Source: Acetatifactor sp. | GTDB lineage: Bacteria; Bacillota; Clostridia; Lachnospirales; Lachnospiraceae | DNA length: 38,594 nucleotides | Direction of reading: 5' to 3' | NCBI GenBank assembly: GCA_022511465.1 | Contig: JAFLRM010000033.1 | Location: 1-38,594, forward strand | Part shown: positions 1 through 6,916 of the stretch, one piece after another | How positions within the stretch are numbered: the first letter of the stretch is position 1 | Layout: each line of letters opens with the position of its first letter | Program-made: the position numbers and the translations under genes | The notes under the pieces: generated by a model | Database searches by the model: none | Told to the model about the DNA's origin: nothing | Seen by the model: only the letters and a program-made list of their open reading frames with translations

Positions 1-30
1 TGAATGTAATTTAAACTCCACAGGAGCAAT

Positions 31-225
31 TCACCTCCAAAAGTTATAGTAAAAATGTTCGACTATTTTCCAGAAACCACACTGAAGTTGCAAATTCCTA
101 CGGACAACCCGCTTTTCTCTGTAGAATACATGATCGATTTTATTTTTCGCCATCTTTAACGACACGCCAATCCTTTTCGCAACGTACAGACAGTTACCTG
201 TTGCTGTAAAATAACAAATCTTCAT
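31..225 (-). pseudogene. Stub of an EFR1-type flavodoxin/ferredoxin protein
   Basis: A 64-codon frame opens behind a strong ribosome site (AAAGGAGGAGCAGGC-ATG). Its first 20 residues (MKICYFTATGNCLYVAKRIG) read like the FMN-binding start of EFR1-family proteins, where the TGN loop binds the flavin phosphate. Full members are roughly 250 residues, with a C-terminal 2x[4Fe-4S] ferredoxin part. Here the similarity stops after residue 20; the rest is basic and lacks the conserved flavodoxin core and any CxxCxxC motif. It follows the broken MATE gene by 19 nt, so it was probably the last gene of the marR transcript. I infer a truncated remnant. A short new peptide cannot be excluded. Confidence 0.55.
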
Positions 226-244
226 GCCTGCTCCTCCTTTTCTG

Positions 245-993
245 TTATTTGCTTTCTTTTTGAATTATATTCTCTGCGGACTCACCACTAAGCTGACGCA
301 GGAGCGGAATACCAAGCAAAGCTGCAAGAATGGCTGTAAAAATATTTGCTACGGGACCTGCATATGTTAATCCTTTAAACTGCCATAGGGCATTCAAGAT
401 CACGATCAAGGGCATGTTGAAAATGCACTGTCGGCCCAAGTTGACGATCAGAGCTCTTACTGCGGCACCAGAAGCCTGAAATGTACACATTAAAGAAATT
501 TGTATACCCAAAACAGGCAGACACAATGCGTATGCGTGTAAAAACTGTATTCCAATCCCAATGATTTCTTCTTCCGGTGTAAAGATACTCATGAATGCAC
601 GTGCACAGAATATAAAAGGAATCAAAAAAACAATGCAGATACAGGTTGATGAAATTGCTACAAATTTTAGTGCGGACAGCATGCGTCTATAATTTTTCGC
701 ACCATAATTATATCCTGCGAAGGGTTGATAGCCAGAAACATATCCCAATACCAGCATGAACGCCATGCTGATCATCTTGGTTGCAACACCATATGCAGAA
801 ATATCATAAAAACCGGAAAAGCCAGAGAAATGGCTCCTAATTGTACCGGATCATCCAACAGCCCAATAAAGAAAGTATCGGTCAGGTTATATATCAATGA
901 TATAATCGTTGTGATCAGTGCCGGTATTGACAGCTTTAAAATAGCCTTATGTATGGGCATTTTCTCCATAACATCAAAATTTATTGCTTTCAT
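245..993 (-). pseudogene. MATE-family efflux transporter with internal deletion and frameshift
   Basis: The 5' part (993 down to about 820) encodes a normal MATE start: amphipathic N-terminus, first membrane segment with TDTFFIG, and the start of the second segment (GAISLAFPVFM). The 3' part, in a different frame, continues with the signature that begins the second half of MATE proteins (YGVATKMISMAF, then GYQPFAGYNYGAK) and runs to a normal C-terminus. Extending the second frame upstream gives DISAYGVATKM, so the two frames overlap near 800-830. Together they make about 250 residues against the usual 440-460. Membrane segments 3 to 6 or so are missing, so the gene cannot make a working drug/sodium antiporter. 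The start has a fair ribosome site (GAGAGGAATTATTC-ATG) 21 nt after the CheW-like gene. Confidence 0.8.
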
Positions 994-1014
994 GAATAAT
1001 TCCTCTCTGCGTTT

Positions 1015-1434
1015 TTATAGATCCAATTCCTTATACAACTGGCAAATATCCAATACAATATGTATTGCCCCATTGTACATAAAAGATTTTTGTCCTGAAA
1101 TCTTATCATACAAGATTTTATCTGTTGATACGCTGGCAAGATGTGTTTCACTTGCAAGTATTCCAATATTCCGACCCGAATGTTCCAGCAATACAATAAA
1201 ACTTCCTTCTATCGGGATATCTCTACAGACTCCCGGTATCTGAATGACAGTAATGAGCTGTTTATTTAACTCCAAAACATATTTCTTATTATCCGGCGCA
1301 TTGGGTATCATGGTATAAGGCAAGTTCTGTCCGCCCATCAAAATACTCCGGACGGCATCCATGGGAACAGCAAACAAATAATTGCTTTCTTTTAACGCTA
1401 TGTATGTACTTTGATCATCCATGCTATTGTTCAT
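1015..1434 (-). CDS. Stand-alone CheW-like domain protein
   Basis: This 139-residue protein has the CheW fold pattern: an N-terminal strand pair (YIALKESNYLFAVPM), a VRSIL helix, an LPY/IPNAP segment, a strand with LITVIQIP, and a late IVLLEHSGRNIGILASE strand. CheW-like domains normally couple chemoreceptors to the CheA kinase. No receptor, CheA or flagellar gene is seen nearby, so it is more likely an isolated adaptor or a repurposed binding domain. The start has GGTGAGGCAAT before the ATG. It sits 86 nt downstream of the KTR gene and 21 nt upstream of the broken MATE gene, consistent with one transcript driven by the marR promoter. The CheW call rests on overall pattern only. Confidence 0.6.
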   Translation of the reverse strand: MNNSMDDQSTYIALKESNYLFAVPMDAVRSILMGGQNLPYTMIPNAPDNKKYVLELNKQLITVIQIPGVCRDIPIEGSFIVLLEHSGRNIGILASETHLASVSTDKILYDKISGQKSFMYNGAIHIVLDICQLYKELDL

Positions 1435-1485
1435 ATTGCCTCACCATTGAGCTTTCCTTCTCGTTCCTATCGGAGCAATCCAATA

Positions 1486-1553
1486 AAAAAGAGCCGGAAA
1501 CCCTCATTTTTATCTGCGGATCATTGGCTCTGCGTCTTTGCGTCTGGCTCTTT
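1486..1553 (-). terminator. Possible weak terminator/attenuator after the KTR gene
   Basis: On the minus strand AAAGAGCC (1553-1546) or AGAGCC (1531-1526) can pair with GGCTCTTT (1495-1488), which runs into a T6 tract (1490-1485). The loop is long (30-50 nt) and the outer arm overlaps the end of the KTR gene. At most it would give partial termination before the CheW-like gene. Confidence 0.3.
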
Positions 1554-1709
1554 CACAAGTGACATATTCCATTCATTTATATTTACTAATGTCTCCTGTT
1601 TGCATTTTGGACAAAATAGCGGAAAATTTATAAGTACAGTATCCCGCCGTATTTTAATTCTTGTCTTATTTTTACACACAGGACACAATATCCATTCATT
1701 TTCCTTCAT
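1521..1709 (-). CDS. Cysteine-rich KTR-type small zinc-ribbon protein
   Basis: A 62-residue protein starting at MKENEW. This start is chosen because GAGGAG lies at good spacing before it; the frame is open to 1754. It carries two CPxC knuckles (CPVC and CPKC) about 20 residues apart, enough for one structural zinc site. The sequence between them (NKTRIKIRRDTVLINFPLF) is typical of the cysteine-rich KTR family found in many Clostridia. No enzymatic role is known to me. Its start overlaps the end of marR by 14 nt, implying translational coupling and shared control by the MarR protein. Confidence 0.75.
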   Translation of the reverse strand: MKENEWILCPVCKNKTRIKIRRDTVLINFPLFCPKCKQETLVNINEWNMSLVKEPDAKTQSQ

Positions 1710-2154
1710 CAGATTTTGTCTCCTCGTTAAATTCTTCATACAAACACTGTCCATAATATTTCACTGCATCAATAAACTCAGTCGAATATACCTTCAGCGT
1801 TTTCTCCATTGCCCTGTCTTCAGCCCTGTTAAATTGCTCCAGCAACTGTTTGGCATGCGCTTTTCCTTTTTCAGTTAAGCAGATCTGCAATTCACGCCTT
1901 TTTCCCGGAATGGGTATTAAGGTAAGATACCCTGCTGCTTCACACTTTTTTGTAACAGAATTTAAAGTAGTTTTATTCATTCCCCATTCGGCACAAATCT
2001 GCTTCTGGCAATGTGACTCACCATCATCTAAGGTATACATAAGCCACAGTTCTGATGCCTGGCTTCCAAACTTTGAAGATCTCGCGGCATAAGTCCTTTC
2101 AATTTTACTTATGGCTATTATCAGTTTCCTGACTGCCCCACGAATATTGTCCAT
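1696..2154 (-). CDS. MarR-family transcriptional repressor
   Basis: A winged-helix regulator of 152 residues. The central part shows the MarR layout: a helix ending in LWLMYTLDDG, a recognition region (QKQICAEWGMNKTTLNSVTKKCEAAGYL in two stretches), and a wing with PGKRRELQICLTEKG. It is flanked by N- and C-terminal dimerisation helices. The upstream ATG at 2166 is possible, but GGGAG at 2164-2160 lies five bases before the ATG at 2154, so the second start is preferred. The promoter overlaps a perfect palindrome (see 2172-2219), which strongly suggests autorepression. By analogy with other marR-MATE operons it would respond to a toxic or aromatic ligand that the transporter, now broken, once exported. 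Confidence 0.85.
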   Translation of the reverse strand: MDNIRGAVRKLIIAISKIERTYAARSSKFGSQASELWLMYTLDDGESHCQKQICAEWGMNKTTLNSVTKKCEAAGYLTLIPIPGKRRELQICLTEKGKAHAKQLLEQFNRAEDRAMEKTLKVYSTEFIDAVKYYGQCLYEEFNEETKSDEGK

Positions 2155-2171
2155 ATTTTCTCCCATAATTT

Positions 2172-2219
2172 AAAGTCCGAAATTGTACTATATCACATTA
2201 TAGTACAATTTCGGACTTT
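2172..2219. promoter_or_regulatory. Perfect 21-bp inverted repeat, probable MarR operator
   Basis: The left arm 2172-2192 (AAAGTCCGAAATTGTACTAT + A) is exactly complementary to the right arm 2199-2219, with a 6-nt centre (TCACAT). It spans the whole spacer and the -10 box of the marR promoter, ending next to the -35 box. That is where a dimeric MarR repressor would block polymerase. In RNA form it would be a stable hairpin, but it straddles the likely transcription start and has no following T-tract, so an operator fits better than a terminator. Confidence 0.8.
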
Positions 2220-2225
2220 TGTCAA
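2197..2225 (-). promoter_or_regulatory. Consensus sigma-A promoter of the marR operon
   Basis: On the minus strand TTGACA (2225-2220) and TATAAT (2202-2197) are separated by exactly 17 nt. Both boxes match the consensus at all six positions. The start of transcription is expected near 2190, about 35 nt before the marR start codon. Confidence 0.85.
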
Positions 2226-2294
2226 TAGAATATGATGTCTGTTTTTGTCAAAACATCTCAAGATACAAATCAAAAAATTCATAAATGGAAGTGG

Positions 2295-3389
2295 TCATTT
2301 TATTTGCAATAGCTCTTCCACCTGCTTCCGCTTCTCATATAAAACACATCCTCCGGCATGATCATCCACGAGCATATCGCCATCCTGCAAGGCCAGAAAT
2401 AGTTTTGATCTCAATGCCTCCCGCAGCGATGTGTCGCGTACGTTGATGTCAGAATACGGTGAGAACGGACAGGGTTCCGCACCGCCGTGGGAATTGATGT
2501 GGAAAAAGCCTCTGCCCGCCGCAATGCAGCCGCCGGAACTTTTCTCATCTCCGGGGAAGGATACAAAGACCATCTCATCGTAATCTTGCCGCAGTCTGTC
2601 GATACCCTCTTTCAGGATGGTGCGCTCCTCCTCACCCGGTGCCAGCTCCTGACTTTCCTCCGTAACAGGTACGAATTCCACAAAAACCACCAATTTACAC
2701 CCACGTGCAGCCAGCGTATCAAGAAAATCAGCGGAAATAACTTCTTCTACATTTTGTGTTGTAACAGTTACGGAGACTCCAAATAACAGTCCCTTTTCAT
2801 GGAAACTATCCATGTTGGCGATCAATTTGTCATAGACACCTTCGCCGCGTCGGGCATCGGTTTCCTCTTTTCCTCCCTCGATGCTCATAACAGGAATCAG
2901 GTTGCGGCATCTGCCAAAGAGCTGGAAATATGCGTCATCCATGTATGTACCGTTGGTAAAAATCGGGAAGATAATATTCTGCATCTTCCCCGCCGCTTCG
3001 ATAATGTCCCTGCGCAGCATCGGTTCCCCGCCTGCAAGCAGAATATAGCTGATGCCGATCTCGTCCGCCTCCCGGAAAATAGCGAGCCACTCATCACCGG
3101 TGAGCTGACGCACCGGCTCCGTATCTTCGGTTGCGTGGTTACAACGGGAATAGCATCCGGCACAGTGCAGATTACAGCTGCTTGTAATGCTGGCAATCAA
3201 AAAAGGCGGGATGTGTTCTCCTGCTTTTTCTGCCTCCGCACGGATTTTGGAAGCTTTCCGGCTTGCCGCCGCAAATTTCACCATAAATGCGCTTTCTCTC
3301 GGATCGCGCAGGGTAGCTTTCAAAGAATCGGCGACGATCCTCTCAACGCCCCGTGTCATATAAGCCTGAATATCAAATTTTTCGTCCAT
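2295..3389 (-). CDS. Radical SAM protein with SPASM-like C-terminus
   Basis: A 364-residue radical SAM enzyme. The cluster-binding motif CxxxCxxC is at about residues 72-79 (SCNLHCAGC), followed by the SAM-binding GGEP motif (LLAGGEPMLR) near residue 118. Late cysteines (GGCIAAGRG, EPCPFSP, GGCVLYEKR) suggest a SPASM/twitch region holding an auxiliary cluster. Such enzymes modify peptides or cofactors, but no precursor peptide is visible nearby and the substrate is unknown. AGGAGG (3402-3397) overlaps the stop of the decayed flavodoxin and lies 7 nt from the ATG at 3389; the ATG at 3392 would be too close. The flavodoxin could once have been its electron donor (inference). Confidence 0.85.
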   Translation of the reverse strand: MDEKFDIQAYMTRGVERIVADSLKATLRDPRESAFMVKFAAASRKASKIRAEAEKAGEHIPPFLIASITSSCNLHCAGCYSRCNHATEDTEPVRQLTGDEWLAIFREADEIGISYILLAGGEPMLRRDIIEAAGKMQNIIFPIFTNGTYMDDAYFQLFGRCRNLIPVMSIEGGKEETDARRGEGVYDKLIANMDSFHEKGLLFGVSVTVTTQNVEEVISADFLDTLAARGCKLVVFVEFVPVTEESQELAPGEEERTILKEGIDRLRQDYDEMVFVSFPGDEKSSGGCIAAGRGFFHINSHGGAEPCPFSPYSDINVRDTSLREALRSKLFLALQDGDMLVDDHAGGCVLYEKRKQVEELLQIK

Positions 3390-3400
3390 CATAAAACCTC

Positions 3401-3666
3401 CTAGCCTATTATTTCTTTGGCAAATTTCTTCACATTCTCTATATCGCTTTGATCAGGTTTCCCTTTGTGCATAGCCGTAAAACTGCCTCTGCAATGAAAT
3501 TCCCTCTCATCTAGAGGAATCCCGGCTTCCGCCGCAAGGGTTTTCATTTGTTTATAAGTGGATTCAATTCTACACCCTTTGCCGTCACGCCGATCGCAGA
3601 CGCGATCGCCTCGGCCAGTTTTTTTGTGTTTCCTGTCTTAGAATAATATCTGACTGCTACTTTCAT
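3401..3666 (-). pseudogene. Flavodoxin with internal deletion and frameshift
   Basis: The 5' frame starts at 3666 (MKVAVRYYSKTGNTKKLAEA), a clear flavodoxin opening with the FMN phosphate loop SKTGNT, and meets a stop at 3544. A second frame covering about 3560-3401 encodes a typical flavodoxin C-terminus (LAAEAGIPLDEREF, CRGSF, GKPDQSDIENVKKFAKEIIG). The pieces overlap in different frames and total about 85 codons against a normal 150-165. The central part, including the second FMN loop, is absent. The RBS upstream (AAAGGAGCGATACC) is intact. The decay resembles that of the MATE gene at 245-993. Confidence 0.8.
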
Positions 3667-3690
3667 GGTATCGCTCCTTTCATTCTTTCT

Positions 3691-3718
3691 ATTATATTTT
3701 GACTTTGTGACCTGTGTA
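3691..3718 (-). promoter_or_regulatory. Promoter upstream of flavodoxin remnant and radical SAM gene
   Basis: TATAAT (3696-3691) has a -35-like TACACA (3718-3713, four of six consensus bases) with a 16-nt spacer. It lies 25 nt upstream of the flavodoxin start and could still drive the radical SAM gene. Confidence 0.5.
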
Positions 3719-3727
3719 TGACTTCTA

Positions 3728-3802
3728 TCAGGTCAACTTGCCATTTTCCAGACGATAGACACGATCAGCCAGGTCCAGCATCCGATTATAATTTTCTTTC
3801 AT
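3728..3802 (-). pseudogene. C-terminal fragment of an ABC transporter ATPase
   Basis: In a frame different from degV, the minus strand reads NRMLDLADRVYRLENGKLT and then stops. This is the usual tail of an ABC ATPase just after the H-loop (D-R-x-x-x-L-x-D/N-G-K). Its first codons overlap the last codons and stop of degV. Nothing of the Walker or signature motifs remains. The two-component pair upstream is of the type often followed by an ABC transporter, so this may be the scar of a lost partner (inference). Confidence 0.6.
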
Positions 3803-4673
3803 CTCCCCAGAAAAACAAGGCTACAGTACCCGGACCGGTGTGGGAACCGATTACTGTACCAATGTCGTTGATGAGTACCTTCCCGTCCAGCTTTGGAAAA
3901 TGCTCTTCCACCAGCCTTGCAACCTCTTCTGCATCAGTACGGCAAAGGGATTGTGAAATAAAACATCTGCCGGAATAGTCGGAGCCATCCTGCACACAAT
4001 TTTCCATCTCTTTAAGCATAGCCCTGATCACCCGCTTTTTCCCTCTGTATTTGGTCCGTGGGATCAGGCGGCCCTCACAGTTCACATTCAAAAGTGGACA
4101 AATATCAAGCACCTGGCCTACCAATCCCGCAGTTTTCGAGATGCGGCCTCCCCGGATATAGCTGGTCAGATCCGTGGAAAAAAACCAGTGCTGCACGCGT
4201 AATTTATTCTTTTCCAGCCAGGCTGCATTTTCCAAAAGTTTCATGCCTTGCTTTTGATTATCCAGTGCCTGAAGCACCAACATCCCATAACCGGAAGAAG
4301 CACCCAATGAATCAACTATTATGATCTTGCGTTCCGGATACTCTTCCTCCAGCTGCATTTTTGCAATGTTGGCAGAATTGATCGTACCGGAAATTCCGCT
4401 GGAAAGCGTCAAGTGCAGCACATCCATCCCCTGCTCCAATAAAGGCTCAAACAAGGCGCGGTATTCCTCTGTATTGACCTGCGAAGTTACCGGTTGGGCG
4501 CCATCTATGATCAATTTGTAAAATTCTTCAGGGGAAATGGAAGAATATAAATCATCCGGATGTTCTTTTCCATTTAATCGGTAATGAAACATTGCAAAAG
4601 GAATTTGATTGGTTTCCATCCATTCTCGACTCATATCTACAGTAGAACAGCATGTAATTTTATAGTTATCCAT
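3786..4673 (-). CDS. DegV family fatty-acid-binding protein
   Basis: This 295-residue protein has the two-lobe DegV layout. The first lobe has CCSTVDMS near the N-terminus, PVTSQV near residue 62, and the LSSGISGT motif near residue 91 that contacts the fatty-acid carboxylate. The second lobe includes SYIRGGRISK and NDIGTVIGSHTGPGTVALFF near the end. Gram-positive FakB/DegV proteins present fatty acids to the kinase FakA; no fakA gene is seen here. The length is normal. The start has GGAGG ten bases upstream. It follows the histidine kinase by 16 nt, so it is probably co-transcribed with the two-component pair. Its 3' end abuts an ABC ATPase fragment. Confidence 0.88.
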   Translation of the reverse strand: MDNYKITCCSTVDMSREWMETNQIPFAMFHYRLNGKEHPDDLYSSISPEEFYKLIIDGAQPVTSQVNTEEYRALFEPLLEQGMDVLHLTLSSGISGTINSANIAKMQLEEEYPERKIIIVDSLGASSGYGMLVLQALDNQKQGMKLLENAAWLEKNKLRVQHWFFSTDLTSYIRGGRISKTAGLVGQVLDICPLLNVNCEGRLIPRTKYRGKKRVIRAMLKEMENCVQDGSDYSGRCFISQSLCRTDAEEVARLVEEHFPKLDGKVLINDIGTVIGSHTGPGTVALFFWGDERKL

Positions 4674-4689
4674 GTGATCGGTCCTCCAT

Positions 4690-5649
4690 TCATTTTTGTA
4701 TATTCACTGTCATTTTTGTACCGCGTCCCTCAATGCTTTGACACTCAATACTCCCATTCAGCAGTTCCAAAATTCTCTTTACAATAGAAAGTCCCAGCCC
4801 ATTTCCGTCTTTTTTATGCGATTCTTCACACTGATAAAATGCATCAAAAATGTGAGCCTGCTTTTCCGGCGGAATACCGATTCCCTCATCCTGCACAGAA
4901 ATAGTAATGCCATGCGTCTCGTTCCGGCCGGAAATGTGAATGACCGTTCCGGGTTCGGAATATTTCATGGCGTTGTCAATCAGATTGAGCCATATCTGTT
5001 GCAGCATATCAGGATCGCTCTCGACAGACATAGGCGATAAATTTAAATCAAATTCCTGCTCCCGTCCTTCCTGCTTTTCTGATAAAAGAATCACACACTT
5101 ACGGATCTGCTCGTCTACCGCCACCTGTTCGTGCCGCATGACAAGCTCCTGATTCTCCAGTCTCGACATACGCAGCATATTCTCGCAAAGCCTTGAAATC
5201 CGCGCAGCTTCGTCATAGATCAGTGACAGATATTCCTTTTGTTCTTCCGGCAGGACGCCATCTTCCAACATCATTTCTGCAAAACCCATCATTGCGGATA
5301 CAGGCGTTTTTATCTCATGGGATACGTTGCTTACAAATTCTTTTCGCATATAATCCATCCCGGCCAGTTCAGAAGCCATACGGTTCACATTTGCCTCCAG
5401 TTCATCAAGTTCATGAACATATGCGGCATTTTTGCTTCGCTGCTGCCTGCGGGAGATTCTGACCCCAAAATCACCCTTTGCAATCTGATTTACTGCATGA
5501 TCGACTTCCTCAATGGGTCTTACAAAATATACCGTTCCATGGTAAAGCGCTATACCGCCGGAAAGCAGGCATGCGGTACACAGTGTAACAATAGATACAA
5601 CAGCAAAATACACCCGAAGACGAACCCTGTATTTTTTTTGATGTTTCAT
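4690..5649 (-). CDS. Membrane sensor histidine kinase
   Basis: A short-sensor kinase of 319 residues. One clear membrane segment lies near residues 12-34, followed by about ten non-membrane residues and a HAMP-like linker (RPIEEVDHAVNQIAKGDFGVRIS in part). The phosphoacceptor is His111 in SHEIKTP. The ATPase domain has the N box NLIDNAMKYS, the G1 box DEGIGIP and the G2 box GNGLGLSI. The lack of a sizeable outside domain suggests an intramembrane-sensing type, or sensing through a partner such as a transporter. It lies 55 nt after its response regulator and before degV. Confidence 0.9.
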   Translation of the reverse strand: MKHQKKYRVRLRVYFAVVSIVTLCTACLLSGGIALYHGTVYFVRPIEEVDHAVNQIAKGDFGVRISRRQQRSKNAAYVHELDELEANVNRMASELAGMDYMRKEFVSNVSHEIKTPVSAMMGFAEMMLEDGVLPEEQKEYLSLIYDEAARISRLCENMLRMSRLENQELVMRHEQVAVDEQIRKCVILLSEKQEGREQEFDLNLSPMSVESDPDMLQQIWLNLIDNAMKYSEPGTVIHISGRNETHGITISVQDEGIGIPPEKQAHIFDAFYQCEESHKKDGNGLGLSIVKRILELLNGSIECQSIEGRGTKMTVNIQK

Positions 5650-5704
5650 TGCCGCCTCTCTTTCTTCATCCGTTCATTTGATCGCTGCAAAGTCCTGTTA
5701 TCTT

Positions 5705-6382
5705 TTATCCGTTCTTAAAGACTGCCTTATAGCCAAGCCCTCTGACTGTTATGATTTCAAAGTCGGATACACCCTCAAATTTTTTGCGGAGCTTTTTGAT
5801 ATGGGCATCCACATTCCTTTCATCGGTATTGGAATCCATGCCCCATATTTCATCCAAAAGTTCCAGACGGGTAAAAATCTTGTTGGGATTATTGAGAAGC
5901 TTGAAAAGCAGATAGAACTCTTTTGGCGGCATTTCGTGGTTCACACCGTTCACATTGACTGTCAGCCCCGCATAGTCCAGCTCTGTATTTCCGATTTTGA
6001 TATGTTTTTTGTTTTCAAGCTGGGCACGGCGTAAAAGCGCTTTGACCCGAAGGATCATTTCTTTCAGATTGATGGGCCTTATCATGTAATCGTCAGTGCC
6101 CGCCACAAATCCTTTTTCCATATCCTCCAACTGGTCTTTTGCGGTGATCATCAAAATGGGAAGATAATACCTTGTATTCCGCAACAGCTTTGTAAGCTCA
6201 TATCCGTCGATTTTAGGCATCATAATATCGCTGATGATAAGGTCGATATGCTCTCTGTCCATAACTTCAAGGGCTTCCTCGCCATCAAAAGCAGGAATGG
6301 CTTTGTACTGTTCCTTTTTTAATTTCGCACATATCATTTTATTGAGGGAAACATCGTCCTCTGCAACTAAAATGGTGAACAT
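5705..6382 (-). CDS. OmpR/PhoB-family response regulator
   Basis: A 225-residue regulator with an N-terminal receiver domain and a C-terminal winged helix. The acidic pocket (AEDD, residues 7-10), the phosphoacceptor Asp52 (SDIMMPKIDG) and Thr80 are present. The usually invariant lysine of the K-P pair is replaced by Arg102 (DYMIRPIN). The DNA-binding part has PPKEFYLLFKLL, DEIWGMD, RNVDAHIKKLRKKF and TVRGLGYKAV. The frame is open to 6553, but AAAGGAG lies seven bases before the ATG at 6382 (MFTILVAEDD), the normal start for the family. It forms an operon with the kinase downstream. Confidence 0.9.
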   Translation of the reverse strand: MFTILVAEDDVSLNKMICAKLKKEQYKAIPAFDGEEALEVMDREHIDLIISDIMMPKIDGYELTKLLRNTRYYLPILMITAKDQLEDMEKGFVAGTDDYMIRPINLKEMILRVKALLRRAQLENKKHIKIGNTELDYAGLTVNVNGVNHEMPPKEFYLLFKLLNNPNKIFTRLELLDEIWGMDSNTDERNVDAHIKKLRKKFEGVSDFEIITVRGLGYKAVFKNG

Positions 6383-6839
6383 TTCCATTCTCCTTTCTGC
6401 CGTTTTCATCCTACCCCAAAAATGTGACCTCAATATGACCATCGCATATATTTTTCCTCCAATTTTGATCGGCCACAACAAAAAGGACATCTTTCTATCA
6501 GTTTCTATTATAGAAAAATATCCTGTAGCACAAATATTAGAATGTATCAGCACAACGATGAACGTACATGGAAGTATTATCCCGTATTACTCGTTCAAAA
6601 TTTGTTGCATATTAATTCTGTATTTCTTTTTGACATTCTTCAGGAATAGTTGATAATAGTGCCAAATTAGCTGCAAGCGTACTCATAACGATCTCCCCCA
6701 TATAGTTTATATCTCTATATCTCTCCCTTTTCTCTAATTATATGCGATTGAAATAATTAAATCAATGGTTGTCGGTCAGGATCATCCTATCACACTACTT
6801 GAAATTTGTTCAGTGCTTTCAGAACATTTGGTCTCATAC
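6383..6839. other. Intergenic region upstream of the divergent response regulator and P60 genes
   Basis: This AT-rich stretch separates the minus-strand two-component operon from the plus-strand hydrolase. A TATAAT at 6512-6507 (minus) may belong to the response regulator promoter, but no good -35 box sits at 16-18 nt. A 24-codon minus-strand frame with a good ribosome site is listed separately at 6612-6686. I see no riboswitch, repeat or RNA gene. Confidence 0.5.
6612..6686 (-). CDS. Possible 24-residue peptide or start of a decayed gene
   Basis: The minus strand shows GGGGGAG six bases before an ATG, then a short frame reading MSTLAANLALLSTIPEECQ plus five residues. The N-terminal pattern of hydrophobic heptads followed by IPEE resembles the beginnings of small helical proteins, but I do not recognise a family. 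The downstream sequence is closed in all frames within a few codons. It could be a real small peptide or the stub of a longer gene. Confidence 0.25.
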   Translation of the reverse strand: MSTLAANLALLSTIPEECQKEIQN

Positions 6840-6868
6840 TTGAAGCTGCCGGGAAAATATGTTATTAT
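6840..6868 (+). promoter_or_regulatory. Promoter of the SH3/NlpC-P60 gene
   Basis: TTGAAG (6840-6845) and TATTAT (6863-6868) are separated by 17 nt. Both boxes are near consensus, 48 nt upstream of the chosen start codon at 6917. Confidence 0.6.
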
Positions 6869-6916
6869 GTACTCTGTTTAACAGACACCCCCTATCAAGA
6901 GGATAAGAGAAAAAAC

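Noticed and set aside
2172..2219. 21-bp inverted repeat as a terminator of the radical SAM gene
   Set aside because: It overlaps a consensus promoter and is not followed by a T-tract on the minus strand, so an operator fits better.
3786..4673. DegV as a frameshifted fusion with the ABC fragment
   Set aside because: DegV is complete with a normal C-terminus and its own stop; the ABC tail is in another frame and only overlaps its end.
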